Position numbers and translations under genes: made by a program | The notes under the pieces: model-generated | The model's database searches: none | Told to the model about the DNA's origin: nothing | Seen by the model: the letters and a program-made list of their open reading frames with translations, nothing else | Part shown: piece after piece, positions 19,495-30,412 of the stretch | How positions within the stretch are numbered: position 1 is the stretch's first letter | Layout of the letters: every line of letters starts with the position of its first letter | From: Clostridia bacterium | GTDB taxonomy: Bacteria; Bacillota; Clostridia; TANB77; CAG-508 | Direction: 5' to 3' | Assembly: GCA_022790685.1 (NCBI GenBank) | Contig: JAAVXQ010000110.1 | Span: 1 to 32,493, forward strand | Length of the DNA stretch: 32,493 nucleotides

Positions 19495-21159
19495 ATGAAG
19501 GGTAAATTTGTAAATTTATGTATAGGCTCTATGAATGTTTTTGTTGGAATACTATTTTTAGTGTTTACATTATACATACCACAAGACAAAACTAGGCTAA
19601 CTATACAAGAAAGTTTGGTTGTTAATTACATAAAATTAGCTATAAATGTAGTTGTAATTGCTACTTTTATTGTAAATTTAATTCAAGTTACAAATTATAG
19701 AAGAACTCCAGAATTTAACAAAACATACATAATTTCATTATTGGCTATAATATTTATTTTCTTAAAAGAACCAATTTTAGCAGCTTTTCCTATTGCCTCT
19801 GGAATAATGATAATTTTTAAAAGTTTAAAAGAAAATCTGGTAGAGATAGATAGCACAACAGCTATATCAATAGTAGCCTTGATTATTACAGCTATAGTTA
19901 TAATTATAGGAGTTTCATTGCTATATGATAATATAGGTGAAAATATTAAAAATAGAGAAAATAAAAATGAAACTGAATATAAATCAGATTATTTTAAATA
20001 TATTATAGAACTTGGAATAGAAGACATTTATATAAATGTAAAAGTAAATGGAAAATATGGATATATAAATGAACGAGGAGAACTTGTAATGGACTTTATA
20101 TATGACTATGCAAGTCCATTTGTTCCGATTACAATGTATAATAAAAGATTTGATATTGCTCTTGTATGTAAAGATGGAAGTAGTCAAATTATATTAAAAA
20201 ATGGAAGAAAAGTAATGTCTTATAGAACAGAATCGAATAATGAAAATTATAAGGCAAAAGAAGAAGAACTAAAAAATATTTATACAAATGTTTTAAATCA
20301 GACAGAAGAATTTAAATATGAGTATGTAGATAAAAATGAAAGTATGATAAGAGCAAATGTATATAAAGAAATTTCTTCAGATTATACTTTTAGATATGAT
20401 TACAATGAAGAATATGATTTAATAGTGACACAATCCAATTTAGGATTAGGAGACAAATATGAGCTTGCAAAAAAAGATGATATAAACATTAGAATAGAAT
20501 TACCAGCCACTAACTTAGATTATGATTCGAACTATTTATATTTGTTTAGCAATGGAACCATTCCTTTTTATAGTACAGAAGCTAAATCACAAGGATGGTT
20601 TACAAATTATGGTAAAAAAGAAGCTATGGAAGGAAGAGCTCAGATATTAGATTTTGTAGATGATAAAATTTTAATAAGGGATTATAACAAAAGATATAAT
20701 AGTGAGGCAGGAGTAATTTATTTTATAGATAATGAAACCAAAAGTAACATTCTTTCTGAAAAATATAAAGATATATACTTAACAGATAATAAATATATTG
20801 TAAAAAATATGGAAAATAGATATCAAGTATTAAATAAAGATTTTCAAAAAGCCTTTGAACAAGAGTATGATTTTATCGATACAAGCTTAGCACATAAAAA
20901 TTTATATATTGTTATGAATACAAATGAAGGTATCGATTTTAACGATTATAATTTTGCAAAAATGAAATTAAAGCTTTTAAATGAAAATGGAGAAGTTATA
21001 TTAGATAATATTGAACAGATATATGGAAATTATTATACTATATCAAATGACAAATCTAAAGCTTTTGTAGATAGATATAATGAATTTTTAAGTCAAATTA
21101 AAAAAATAGAATATAATTTTGTTGGAGATAAATTCTATCTTAAATATATAAATAATTAA
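19495..21159 (+). CDS. membrane protein with WG-repeat-like extracytoplasmic region
   Basis: Several N-terminal TM segments, then KYGYINERGELVMDFIYDYASPF, which resembles WG/KWG repeats. Confidence 0.65.
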   Translation: MKGKFVNLCIGSMNVFVGILFLVFTLYIPQDKTRLTIQESLVVNYIKLAINVVVIATFIVNLIQVTNYRRTPEFNKTYIISLLAIIFIFLKEPILAAFPIASGIMIIFKSLKENLVEIDSTTAISIVALIITAIVIIIGVSLLYDNIGENIKNRENKNETEYKSDYFKYIIELGIEDIYINVKVNGKYGYINERGELVMDFIYDYASPFVPITMYNKRFDIALVCKDGSSQIILKNGRKVMSYRTESNNENYKAKEEELKNIYTNVLNQTEEFKYEYVDKNESMIRANVYKEISSDYTFRYDYNEEYDLIVTQSNLGLGDKYELAKKDDINIRIELPATNLDYDSNYLYLFSNGTIPFYSTEAKSQGWFTNYGKKEAMEGRAQILDFVDDKILIRDYNKRYNSEAGVIYFIDNETKSNILSEKYKDIYLTDNKYIVKNMENRYQVLNKDFQKAFEQEYDFIDTSLAHKNLYIVMNTNEGIDFNDYNFAKMKLKLLNENGEVILDNIEQIYGNYYTISNDKSKAFVDRYNEFLSQIKKIEYNFVGDKFYLKYINN

Positions 21160-21219
21160 TCGTTATTTGCACATAATATATATATAGCTTGAAAAACAAG
21201 CTATAGCAGGAGGTATATT

Positions 21220-21387
21220 ATGGAAGATTATCAAAAAATAAATTGTACTGTAGAGACTTGTGAATATAATAATTCAGATATTAGAAGATGTGAACTTCAT
21301 CAAATTAATGTACAAGCTTGTCCTGGATGTCAAAACGGAAATCCAGAAGAAGAATCTATGTGTGGAAGCTATAAGGCAAAACACTAA
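21220..21387 (+). CDS. DUF1540-like cysteine-rich small protein (55 aa)
   Basis: AGCAGGAGGTATATT RBS; MEDYQKINCTVETCEYNNSDIRRCELHQINVQACPGCQNGNPEEESMCGSYKAKH. Absent from the supplied ORF track because it is short. Confidence 0.8.
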   Translation: MEDYQKINCTVETCEYNNSDIRRCELHQINVQACPGCQNGNPEEESMCGSYKAKH

Positions 21388-21440
21388 AAGGTATATTTAG
21401 ACATTTATAAATTAAATTGTATACTACCAAAAGATAAAGA

Positions 21441-21486
21441 TAGCATTTATTGGTAAATATATTTTTAGCAATAAATGCTATTTTTT
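21441..21486 (+). terminator. intrinsic terminator
   Basis: tagcatttattg ... caataaatgcta followed by TTTTTT. Confidence 0.75.
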
Positions 21487-21677
21487 ATTATATATAAATT
21501 TTATTATTTACTATATTTTAATTTTATAAAAAACTAAACAATATGTGAAATAACGATACAATAATGATGTAACTTAAATGATATGAAAATGTAATAGAAA
21601 TATGAAGATATATATATTGAAAATACCTTAATATTTAGATAAAATAAAAGTGCATACTGAAGAAAAAGGAGATAAAG

Positions 21678-23445
21678 ATGAATAATAATAGAGGAATAAC
21701 TTTGATTGCGTTAATAATATCAATATTAGTTATGCTTATATTAGCAGGAGTTAGTATAAGTGGAGTATTAAATGCTGATACAATAGGGAGAGCTAAAGAA
21801 GTAGCTTTTAAATCAGAAGCTAAAGATATAAAGGATGCCTGGGAAACTAAAATAATAGGTATAGATTCTACATATTTAGACTATGAAGATATATCTAAAA
21901 TTTTAAGTGATTCAAATGCAAATCCAGATATGTTAAAAAAATTAGAAATTCAAAATGGTAGATTAGTTTATAAAGCAGAGGAATGTACAGAAGAAGAAAT
22001 TAGATGGTTTGAAAGTTTAGGAATTTTTGGTGGATTGTCAATAGTGGCAAGTGTTAAAACAAATGTAAAAGTATTGGAAGAGGATATAAAAACAGAAATA
22101 CAACAGGCAATGGATGTAATACTAGTTTTAGATACATCAGGTTCAATGTCAAGCAAAGATAATGGAGAGATACGTGCAAAGAAGATGACAGATGTAATAA
22201 ATGATACCATGAAAAGCATATTAGAAGTTAATGAAGATAATAGAGTTGGAATTGTTAATTTTGCTTCTAATGTTAATGAATTTATACCATTGGATCATTA
22301 TGAATATTCTGGTGGACAAGATTCTATTTTTTTGAAATATTATGATGAGACATTTTTTTTAGATCCTACAATTAAAACATATGAGAAGAATAATAATAAA
22401 ATAGCTTTTATTAAAGATTCAAAAGGAGTAGATGTAAAGGAATCAATAAATATTACTGGACGGAACATATACTCAGTCAGGAATGCTAAAAGCATATGAA
22501 TTATTAATGAATAGAAAAGAAAATAAAAATTTACCAGCAATAATATTAATAACTGACGGTTTTCCAACATATTATAGTAGTGAATATACTATAATTAAAA
22601 AAAATCCTTCAGGACTAGGAGGAAAAACTGGAATGGAAGAAGGACTTTACAATGTTTACACTGCTAGTTGGATAAAATCACAAATAGAAAATTTAAGAAT
22701 ATATAATATTGCTATAGTTGACTTAAAAAATGCAGATAGAGAATTTATGGAATTAACGTTTAATCCGTCAGAAGAAACAATAAATAGATGTGTGGATTAT
22801 TCTGGAAATGACGGTTCAGAAATAAAAACTACTGTTTTAAAGAATTTGGCAAAAAAGCTAAAAGAAAGTGTAAATGAAAATTCTAATAAAGAATATTACT
22901 ACTATTCAAACGGTTTTGAAGTAGGAGCGCTAGATAAAGATAAATTAAATGAATGGTTTAATAATGTTATAGAAGATATAAAAAATAACTTAAATTCAGA
23001 AATTACAATTGGTAGCAATGATAATATTACAGGTGTATATCAAGTAGACGCAGATAATTTAAGCTATACTGGTATTGGAAAAGATGGAGTAAAGGGAACT
23101 TGGACCTTTAAGTTAGCTGAAAATAATAATATTGCTTTAAAAGTAACAGCAGCAGCATATTTAGTTACTGAAGATAATAAAGGAAATAAAGTAGAAGGTT
23201 CTGACATTACAAAAACTTATAATATTCCAATACAAGATATTAAAGATGGTAAAGACCCTAATTTGTACTTTATGGATGGACAAATTAAATGGAATGTAAG
23301 AAGTGAGTATAAAAATGCTGAAGGTATTGCAAAGCAAGCCTTAGAAGCAGTAGAGCTTCATGAGGGATGTGAAGCACAAATTGCAGAAGTTATAATAGAA
23401 TTACCTGTTATAGTAGATACTTTTGTAGAAGACACTTCAAATTAA
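21678..23445 (+). CDS. type IV pilin-like protein with VWA domain (copy 1); intact only with a +1 shift at CGG 22461-22463 (join 21678..22460, 22462..23445)
   Basis: Prepilin-like N-terminus NNNRGITLIALIISILVMLILAG, MIDAS DTSGSMSSK. Frame 0 ends RNIYSVRNAKSI*. Skipping C22461 gives NITGGTYTQSGMLKAYELLMNRKENKNLPAIILITDGFPTYY, collinear with the downstream paralogue. Confidence 0.88.
22461..22464 (+). other. putative +1 recoding site / quadruplet codon CGGA (Gly) in the VWA domain
   Basis: ATT ACT GGA CGGA ACA TAT; restores GGT, next to the predicted MIDAS threonine. Confidence 0.88.
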
Positions 23446-23486
23446 ATATTTAAACGAAATTTTATATAAAGGAAATGGGGTGACAC

Positions 23487-25331
23487 ATGAAAAAGGATAA
23501 AGGAATGACATTAATAGCTTTAATTGTATGTGTACTAATAATGTTAATAGTAGCAGGAACAAGTATTAGTGGAATTTTACAATCTGGAACAATTAGTAAA
23601 GCAGAAGAAGTAGCTTTTAAATCAGAAGCCAGAGATATAAAAGATGCCTGGGAAACTAAAATAATAGGAATAGACTCGACATACTTAGACTATGAAGATA
23701 TCTCAAAAGTATTGGAAGATTTAAAGGCAAATCCAGATATAATAAAAAAACTAGAAATACAAAATGGAAAACTAGTTTATAAAGAAGATGTGTGCACTGA
23801 ACAAGAAAGAGAATGGTTTGAAAGTATTGGGATTTTTGGCAGTTTTTCTATTATAGCTAATGTAAAAACTAATGTAAGAATTTTACAAAAAACAGTTGAA
23901 ACAGTAAAAAGACAAGCAACTGATGTTGTATTTGTTCTTGATATATCTGGTAGTATGAAAAATTCAGATGACGGAGTAACTAGAGCTGAAAAAATGACTA
24001 GTGTTTTAAATTCAACCATGAAAGAAATATTATCCAAAAGTTCAGAAAATAGGATTGGTTTAGTAACTTTCGACAATGATTATGCAACAGTGTTACCCTT
24101 AGACCATTATAGTCTGTTAACAGAAGATAAAAACTTTTTAAGAATAGAGAAAATAAAATATTATTCAAGTGGAAGAACTCAAACAGGATATGATATTAAA
24201 ACTACAGATACTATGGGGACTGCACTTATATCAGATTCGAGTGGAAAAGGCATAAAGAAGACTATTCAAGTACGTAGTGAGGGTACTGATATACAAATCG
24301 GATTAAAAGAAGCCTATGATTTAGTAAATAATAGAATAGATACTAAAAACTTACCTGCAATTATATTAATTACAGATGGTGTGCCTAATTATTACTATTG
24401 TGATATGGAAAGAAATACAATTAGTAGTAATATTAAAAGACTAAGAGTAAATTCGAATAGTAATCCAGTTCTTAGAGGATATCATACTATTTTAACTTTT
24501 GCACAAGTTAAGAAGAATATTAAAGACCTAAGAATATATAATATAAATATTGTTGATTATGAGAATAATATAGATAGAATATTTGTTGAACTAATGCTAA
24601 ATCCATCTAATGAGATAATTAGACAGGCTAAGGAAATAAAAACAGGAAGAGCAAGCTCAAGTGAGCTTAATCAAATGAGAGCAGATAAATTAAATGAATT
24701 TGGAAGAAAAGTAGAAAACAAAATAAATTCAAATCAAACTACTAATTATTTTTATACTGATGGATTTTCTGTAGGAGCCTTATCAGAAAAGCAATTAAAA
24801 GATTTACTAAAAGAATTTGTTAAGGATATTGAAAGTAGTTTATCAAAGGAAATTACAATAGGAAATGACACAAATATTACTGGTATATTTCAATTAGACT
24901 CTGATAATTTAACTTTTAAAACAACTTTAGGTCCAAATGGAAAAACAGAGGATGATACTGATGTACCTGGTACATATTATTTTAATTTAGATGAAGAAGA
25001 AGAGGTACGAATTAAAGTAAAAGCAGCAGCTTTTCAAGATTCACCTGATGGTAAATCTAAGCCTCAAATTATAGAAGGTACAGATGTTACTACAAGTAAA
25101 AATATGACAATTCAATCAATAAAAGATGGAATTGAACCTAATTTATATTATATTGATGGATTAATAAAATGGAATGTAAGAAGTGTATATAAAGATAAAG
25201 AAGGATTAGCTAAAAAAGCAATAGATGCAGTTAAACTTCCAAGTGGTAACTGCTCAGCACAAGTTGTAGAAGTTATAATAGAGTTACCAGTTACAGTTAG
25301 AGATTTTATACCAGATGCAGCTTCTGAATAA
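23487..25331 (+). CDS. type IV pilin-like protein with VWA domain (copy 2, intact paralogue)
   Basis: KKDKGMTLIALIVCVLIMLIVAGTSISGIL; DISGSMKNSDDG; EGTDIQIGLKEAYDLV; ITDGVPNYY. Strongly similar to copy 1 throughout. Confidence 0.9.
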   Translation: MKKDKGMTLIALIVCVLIMLIVAGTSISGILQSGTISKAEEVAFKSEARDIKDAWETKIIGIDSTYLDYEDISKVLEDLKANPDIIKKLEIQNGKLVYKEDVCTEQEREWFESIGIFGSFSIIANVKTNVRILQKTVETVKRQATDVVFVLDISGSMKNSDDGVTRAEKMTSVLNSTMKEILSKSSENRIGLVTFDNDYATVLPLDHYSLLTEDKNFLRIEKIKYYSSGRTQTGYDIKTTDTMGTALISDSSGKGIKKTIQVRSEGTDIQIGLKEAYDLVNNRIDTKNLPAIILITDGVPNYYYCDMERNTISSNIKRLRVNSNSNPVLRGYHTILTFAQVKKNIKDLRIYNINIVDYENNIDRIFVELMLNPSNEIIRQAKEIKTGRASSSELNQMRADKLNEFGRKVENKINSNQTTNYFYTDGFSVGALSEKQLKDLLKEFVKDIESSLSKEITIGNDTNITGIFQLDSDNLTFKTTLGPNGKTEDDTDVPGTYYFNLDEEEEVRIKVKAAAFQDSPDGKSKPQIIEGTDVTTSKNMTIQSIKDGIEPNLYYIDGLIKWNVRSVYKDKEGLAKKAIDAVKLPSGNCSAQVVEVIIELPVTVRDFIPDAASE

Positions 25332-25343
25332 ATTTAGTAAAAC

Positions 25344-25384
25344 ATTATGATATTTAAAAATATATCATAATGTTTTTTTATATT
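25344..25384 (+). terminator. intrinsic terminator
   Basis: acattatgata-tttaaaaa-tatcataatgttttttta. Confidence 0.75.
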
Positions 25385-25386
25385 AC

Positions 25387-25415
25387 TTGACAATAGCTTT
25401 TTAAAGAAATAAAAT
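25387..25415 (+). promoter_or_regulatory. sigma-A type promoter upstream of fba
   Basis: TTGACA, 17-nt spacer, TAAAAT. Confidence 0.6.
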
Positions 25416-25450
25416 GTATTAGGAAACAAAAAATAAAGGAGGAATATAAA

Positions 25451-26380
25451 ATGCCATTAGTAACAACAAAGGAAATGTTTGAAAAGTCAATGAAAGAACA
25501 TTTTTCAATAGGAGCTTTTAATATAAACAATATGGAATTTATACAAGCGATTACAGATGCTGCTGAGGAAACTAAATCACCAGTAATTTTACAAGTTTCT
25601 TCAAGTGCAATAAAATATGCAAGAGTAAATTATTTATTAAAAATGGTGGAGGCTGCAACTGAAAGTACAACAATTCCAATAGCACTTCACTTAGATCATG
25701 GACCAGATTTTGAAACCTGTAAAATGTGTATTGACAGTGGATTTACATCAGTTATGATAGATGGTTCAAAATATGACTTTGAAGAAAATGTTGCTTTAAC
25801 AAAACAAGTTGTTGATTATGCTCATTCTAAAGGAGTTGTAGTAGAAGCTGAACTTGGAAAATTAGCAGGAGTAGAAGATGATGTTAATGTAGCAGATTCT
25901 GATGCAAAATATACAGATCCAGAACAAGCTTATGAATTTGTTCAAAGAACAGGATGCGATTCTTTAGCTATAGCTATAGGAACAAGTCATGGAGCATATA
26001 AATTTAAAGGTGACGCTAAATTAAGATTTGATATTCTTCAAAAAATAAAAGAAAAATTACCAAATACACCAATAGTACTTCATGGAGCTTCTTCTGTAAT
26101 ACCAGAACTTGTTGAAATGTGTAACAACAATGGAGGAAACATACCAGGAGCAAAAGGTTGCCCAGATGAAATGCTTAAACAAGCTGGAGAATATGGTGTT
26201 TCAAAAATAAATGTAGATACAGACTTAAGACTTGCAATGACTGCACAAATTAGAAAAGTATTTAATGAGGATCCATCAGTATTTGATCCAAGAAAATATT
26301 TAGGAGCAGCAAGAGATGAAATAAAGAAAACAGTTGCTCATAAAATGAAGAATGTATTCTGCTCAGGTGGAAAAGCATAG
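25451..26380 (+). CDS. fba: class II fructose-bisphosphate aldolase
   Basis: GAFNINNMEFIQAI, LHLDHGPDFE, VEAELGKLAGVEDDV, LHGASSV, KINVDTDLRLA. Confidence 0.95.
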   Translation: MPLVTTKEMFEKSMKEHFSIGAFNINNMEFIQAITDAAEETKSPVILQVSSSAIKYARVNYLLKMVEAATESTTIPIALHLDHGPDFETCKMCIDSGFTSVMIDGSKYDFEENVALTKQVVDYAHSKGVVVEAELGKLAGVEDDVNVADSDAKYTDPEQAYEFVQRTGCDSLAIAIGTSHGAYKFKGDAKLRFDILQKIKEKLPNTPIVLHGASSVIPELVEMCNNNGGNIPGAKGCPDEMLKQAGEYGVSKINVDTDLRLAMTAQIRKVFNEDPSVFDPRKYLGAARDEIKKTVAHKMKNVFCSGGKA

Positions 26381-26402
26381 AAACTAATTTAGGAAAGAAA
26401 AT

Positions 26403-26436
26403 AAAAAAGGAACTATCTTAAGTAGTTCCTTTTTTG
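26403..26436. terminator. bidirectional terminator-like hairpin between fba and smpB
   Basis: aaaaaaggaactatctt-aa-gtagttcctttttt-like inverted repeat. Confidence 0.75.
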
Positions 26437-26466
26437 TGCTATAGGAATTATAAAAGAGTCCTTAAG

Positions 26467-26910
26467 TTAATTTTTTAGGGCTCTTTTAATTTTCATTTCT
26501 GCATCTTTTTTTGCCATATCTTCACGTTTATCATATAGTTTTTTACCTTTACCTATACCAACTTCTATTTTAACTTTATTTCCCTTCATATACATACTAA
26601 TAGGAACTAAAGATATTCCTTTTTGTTTTATCATACCATAAAGTTTATCTATTTCTCGTTTGTTAAGAAGTAGTTTTCTAGTTCTTAAGGGATCTTTATT
26701 AAATATATTTCCAAATTCATAAGGACTTATATGCATTCCATATATAAATACTTCACCATTTTTTATATTTACATAGGTATCTTTTAAATTTACTTTTCCA
26801 TTACGAATGGATTTTATTTCTGTACCTGTAAGTACAATTCCAGCCTCTAAAGTATTTTCAATAGCATAATTATGTCTTGCAGTAGGATTTTTTGCAATTA
26901 ATTTTTCCAT
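26467..26910 (-). CDS. smpB: SsrA-binding protein SmpB
   Basis: NPTARHNYAIENTLEAGIVLTGTEIKSIRNGKVNLKDTYVNIKNGEVFIYGMHISPYE. Confidence 0.96.
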   Translation of the reverse strand: MEKLIAKNPTARHNYAIENTLEAGIVLTGTEIKSIRNGKVNLKDTYVNIKNGEVFIYGMHISPYEFGNIFNKDPLRTRKLLLNKREIDKLYGMIKQKGISLVPISMYMKGNKVKIEVGIGKGKKLYDKREDMAKKDAEMKIKRALKN

Positions 26911-27055
26911 AAGAAAAACCTTTCTATTTATAATTTATATTTAAATATATCATATTAGTATAGAATAATCAAGGTTAAGCCTGTCTTTTAAAAAATCTTG
27001 ATTTTTTTTATAAAAAGTAATATTATGTTTAGGTATAAAAAGGGAGGGAATTTTT

Positions 27056-27787
27056 ATGTTAGAGGTAAAAAATCTTACAAAGAAATTTGGAGAAAAGACA
27101 GCTCTAGACAATATTTCTTTTAAAGTTGAAAATGGAAAGATTTTTGGTTTAGTAGGAAGAAATGGAGCTGGAAAATCAACAACTTTTCGAATAATTTTAA
27201 AAATATTAGAGCAAACTGCAGGTGAAATAAAATATGATGGAAAAGATATAACTTCAGAAGTACTGGATAAAATAGGATATTTGCCAGAAGAGGGCAGTTT
27301 AATACCTACATATACAGTAGCAGAACTTTGCGAATATTATGGTGCACTTAAACTTATGAAACCAGAAGAAATTAAGAATAATCTTATAATGTGGCTAGAA
27401 GAATTCAATATTATGGAATATATGAATAAAAAGGTTAAAGATTTATCAAAGGGAAATAGACAAAAAATACAGTTTATAGTTTCTGTACTTCATAATCCAG
27501 AATTTTTAATATTAGATGAACCATTTTCTGGTTTAGATCCAATAAGTACAGAAGAATTAAAAAATGCAATATTAAAATTAAAAAAGGAAAATAAGACAAT
27601 AATATTCTCATCTCACAGAATGGACCATGTGGAAATACTTTGTGAAAATTTATTAATATTAGATAAAGGAAAGGTATTACTTCAAGGGAACTTACAAGAG
27701 ATTTTAGAAACATATGAAATAAAGGGTAAGAAAAATAATAGCTTAAATGATATATTTATAGATAAGGTGGGAAAAGAATATGAATAG
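27056..27787 (+). CDS. ABC transporter ATP-binding protein (NatA-like)
   Basis: GLVGRNGAGKST (Walker A), LSKGNRQKIQF (signature), LILDEPFSGLDP (Walker B). Confidence 0.93.
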   Translation: MLEVKNLTKKFGEKTALDNISFKVENGKIFGLVGRNGAGKSTTFRIILKILEQTAGEIKYDGKDITSEVLDKIGYLPEEGSLIPTYTVAELCEYYGALKLMKPEEIKNNLIMWLEEFNIMEYMNKKVKDLSKGNRQKIQFIVSVLHNPEFLILDEPFSGLDPISTEELKNAILKLKKENKTIIFSSHRMDHVEILCENLLILDKGKVLLQGNLQEILETYEIKGKKNNSLNDIFIDKVGKEYE

Positions 27788-30009
27788 TAGAAAAGTAAAG
27801 GAAATTGTAAAATTTTCTATACATAAAAATTTACAAAGTAAATGGTTTATTATACTAAATGTATTAATACTAATTTCAACAATAATTATGACTAATATGA
27901 AAAATATAGATACTTTACTAAAAAATAATAATATAAATTTATTTAATGATAATATAATTCTTGAAATTATAGATACTGAAAAAATTGCAATAGAAGAACT
28001 AAAGAAAGAGTTTAAAGAAGATGAAAACATTGAAATAAAGGAAGTAGATACAAATAATTATACAAAAGAAAATATAACTGATGAAATAATTGTAATAGAA
28101 ATTAATAAATCTAATGAAGATATAATTAAAGCTACAATTACTTCAAAAGAAGGAATTTCAGGCGATATTTCAAGTAGAATAGATAAAATCTTAAAAGAAG
28201 TAAGAAGTAATGAGTTTGCGAAATTATTTAATGTAGATAATAGAATGCTTGATAAATTAAATGAAGAAATTAAAATAGAAAGAAAAATGCTTTTAGTAGA
28301 AGCAGATAATTACGAAACAAAACAAATGATAAAAACTATTAGTACACTTTTAATTTATGTCGTATCAATATTTATATTTACAAAAATTGCAAATGAAATT
28401 GCCCAAGAAAAAGTTTCAAAATCTATAGAATATATTTTAACAAGTGTTACAGAAAAGGAATATTTGTTAGCCAAAATAATAAGTATAATATCTGTTGTAT
28501 TGCTTCAAGGAATATATTTCTTTATATATTATGTTATAGGAAATGCTATAAATAATTTAATTGCAATAAATGTAATATCTGAGGAAGCATCAGGTGTAGA
28601 TTTATTTGGAGTTTTTGAAAATATTGATTTAGAGATTGTATTTTATTTAGTGGTAGTATTTGTTTATGGATTATTAACACTTATACTTATGAGTATAATT
28701 CAAGCAGCTCTTTCTTCTAAAACAACAAATATGTCAGAAGCTGGAAATACCACTACCTTTTTAATGACAGTAACCATTCTTATGTATTTTATAACACTTA
28801 TGCTTATAACTCCATACACAAATATGAATTGGTTTATATATCTAATTTCATGTATACCACTTGCATCGAATTATTTTATACCAGCTATACTTATAATAGG
28901 ACAAGCAACAACTCTGCAAATTGTAATATCATTAGGATTACTTATAATATCAGTACCAGTATCTTTTAAGATATGTTCAAAAATATTTAAAAATGGTGTT
29001 TTAGATTATAAACCAAATCAAAAAATAAAAAATAAAAAAGGCAAAAAAGAAAGAACTTTAATAGAGGAACAGGAACATAAATTTTTAATACAAAAATATA
29101 AAAAGTTTTCTTTTGTTATTCGGTATGGCACTTATTATTTGGATTGTTTGTCAAAATTTAGTTAGCATTATAGCAGGAGTGCTAATTGTTCCGATATTTA
29201 AAGATATATTAACAGAATCTGAATTTAACTTAATAACAATGATAATAACGATGTTATCAGGGTTATTACTAGGAAGCTTATTCATTTTTTCATATACTAA
29301 TAAAAATGAAAAAATTGCAAAAAAGAAACTATCATTACTAAAAAAGATTGAAATAATTTTTATGGGTATCTTTTTAATAGGAATAGTTCAGATAACACTT
29401 CCATACTTATATGAATTATTTAATTTAGAATATTTAGTAGGTGATATGATTCCATATAAAGCACAAGAAAATATATTTACAGATATATTATTAGTTATAT
29501 GTATAAGTATAATACCAGGAATATTTGAAGAATTATTTTTCAGAAAAGCTATTATGGATTATTCAAATAAAATAGGAAAAGTTTTCGCAGTAATACTTTC
29601 CTCAATAATATTTTCAACTGTTCATATGAATCTAGCACAAAGTATGTTTGCACTAGAGATGGGGATAATATTTGGAATTATATATGCAGTTACAGGGGAT
29701 ATAGTGTTAACTATGATATTACACTTATTAAATAATGGATATTCAGCAATATGTAGTATATTTATGTATAACTCATCAGCAATAGATATTATAATGAAAA
29801 TAGCATTACTTTTCGTTATAATTGGAGCATTAGTAGTAATAAAAAATATTTACATTAATAGAGAAAAAATAAAAAATATAAATCTAAAGAAAATAAATAA
29901 GTTAAATTTATCAGAATATAAATACTTATTTTGCGATTACACATTTTTATTATCAACAGGAGTAATAATTATATTATTTGCATTAACAGAAAAAATGCTA
30001 GTTTTATAA
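27780..30009 (+). CDS. ABC-2 permease fused to CPBP intramembrane protease; intact only with a +1 shift at CGG 29121-29123 (join 27780..29120, 29122..30009)
   Basis: N-terminal NatB-like permease. Frame 0 ends SFVIRYGTYYLDCLSKFS*. Skipping C29121 gives KYKKFSFVIGMALIIWIVCQNLVSIIAGVLIVPIF... through to CPBP motifs (IPGIFEELFFRKAIM, STVHMNLAQ, ILHLLNNGYS). Single-chain ABC permease/CPBP proteins are a known architecture. Confidence 0.87.
29121..29124 (+). other. putative +1 recoding site / quadruplet codon CGGU (Gly)
   Basis: TTT GTT ATT CGGT ATG GCA CTT; CGG is in frame and skipping C joins the permease to the CPBP domain. Confidence 0.82.
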
Positions 30010-30096
30010 AAGAAATATTTAAAAAAATGTATCTTTTTGTAAAATTATATGATAGAATAATGCCATTAATAGAATTATAATAGGAGGTCAGAAAAT

Positions 30097-30396
30097 ATGG
30101 AATTAAAAAGATGTGCACGTTGTGGTAAATTTTATGCATCAGAAGTAGATGTATGCCATGATTGCGAGAGAAAAGATTTAGCAGATTTAAGTAAATTAAA
30201 GGGATTTTTTGCAGATGAATATGCCAGTGGAGTTACTAAAGTAGAGATTTCAGCTTCTACAGGAATAAGTGCAAAAAACTTAGATAGATATTTAGGTTAT
30301 GAGGAATTTAGTGGAATATATATTCCAGAAAGTAGTGCAGGTAGCTTAAATGGAATATTGACCTCAAATGATGACGAAACAAAAATAAGCTTATAA
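30097..30396 (+). CDS. zinc-ribbon / HTH protein resembling the YvyF flagellar-operon family
   Basis: RCARCGKFY...VCHDCERKD zinc ribbon followed by an HTH-like VTKVEISASTGISAKNLDRYL; AGGAGG RBS. Confidence 0.6.
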   Translation: MELKRCARCGKFYASEVDVCHDCERKDLADLSKLKGFFADEYASGVTKVEISASTGISAKNLDRYLGYEEFSGIYIPESSAGSLNGILTSNDDETKISL

Positions 30397-30412
30397 TTTA
30401 GGGGGAAATATA

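Noticed and set aside
30020-30412. T-box leader upstream of tyrS
   Set aside because: The space is occupied by the YvyF-like gene, and no T-box consensus (TGGNACCGCG-like) or terminator was found before tyrS.
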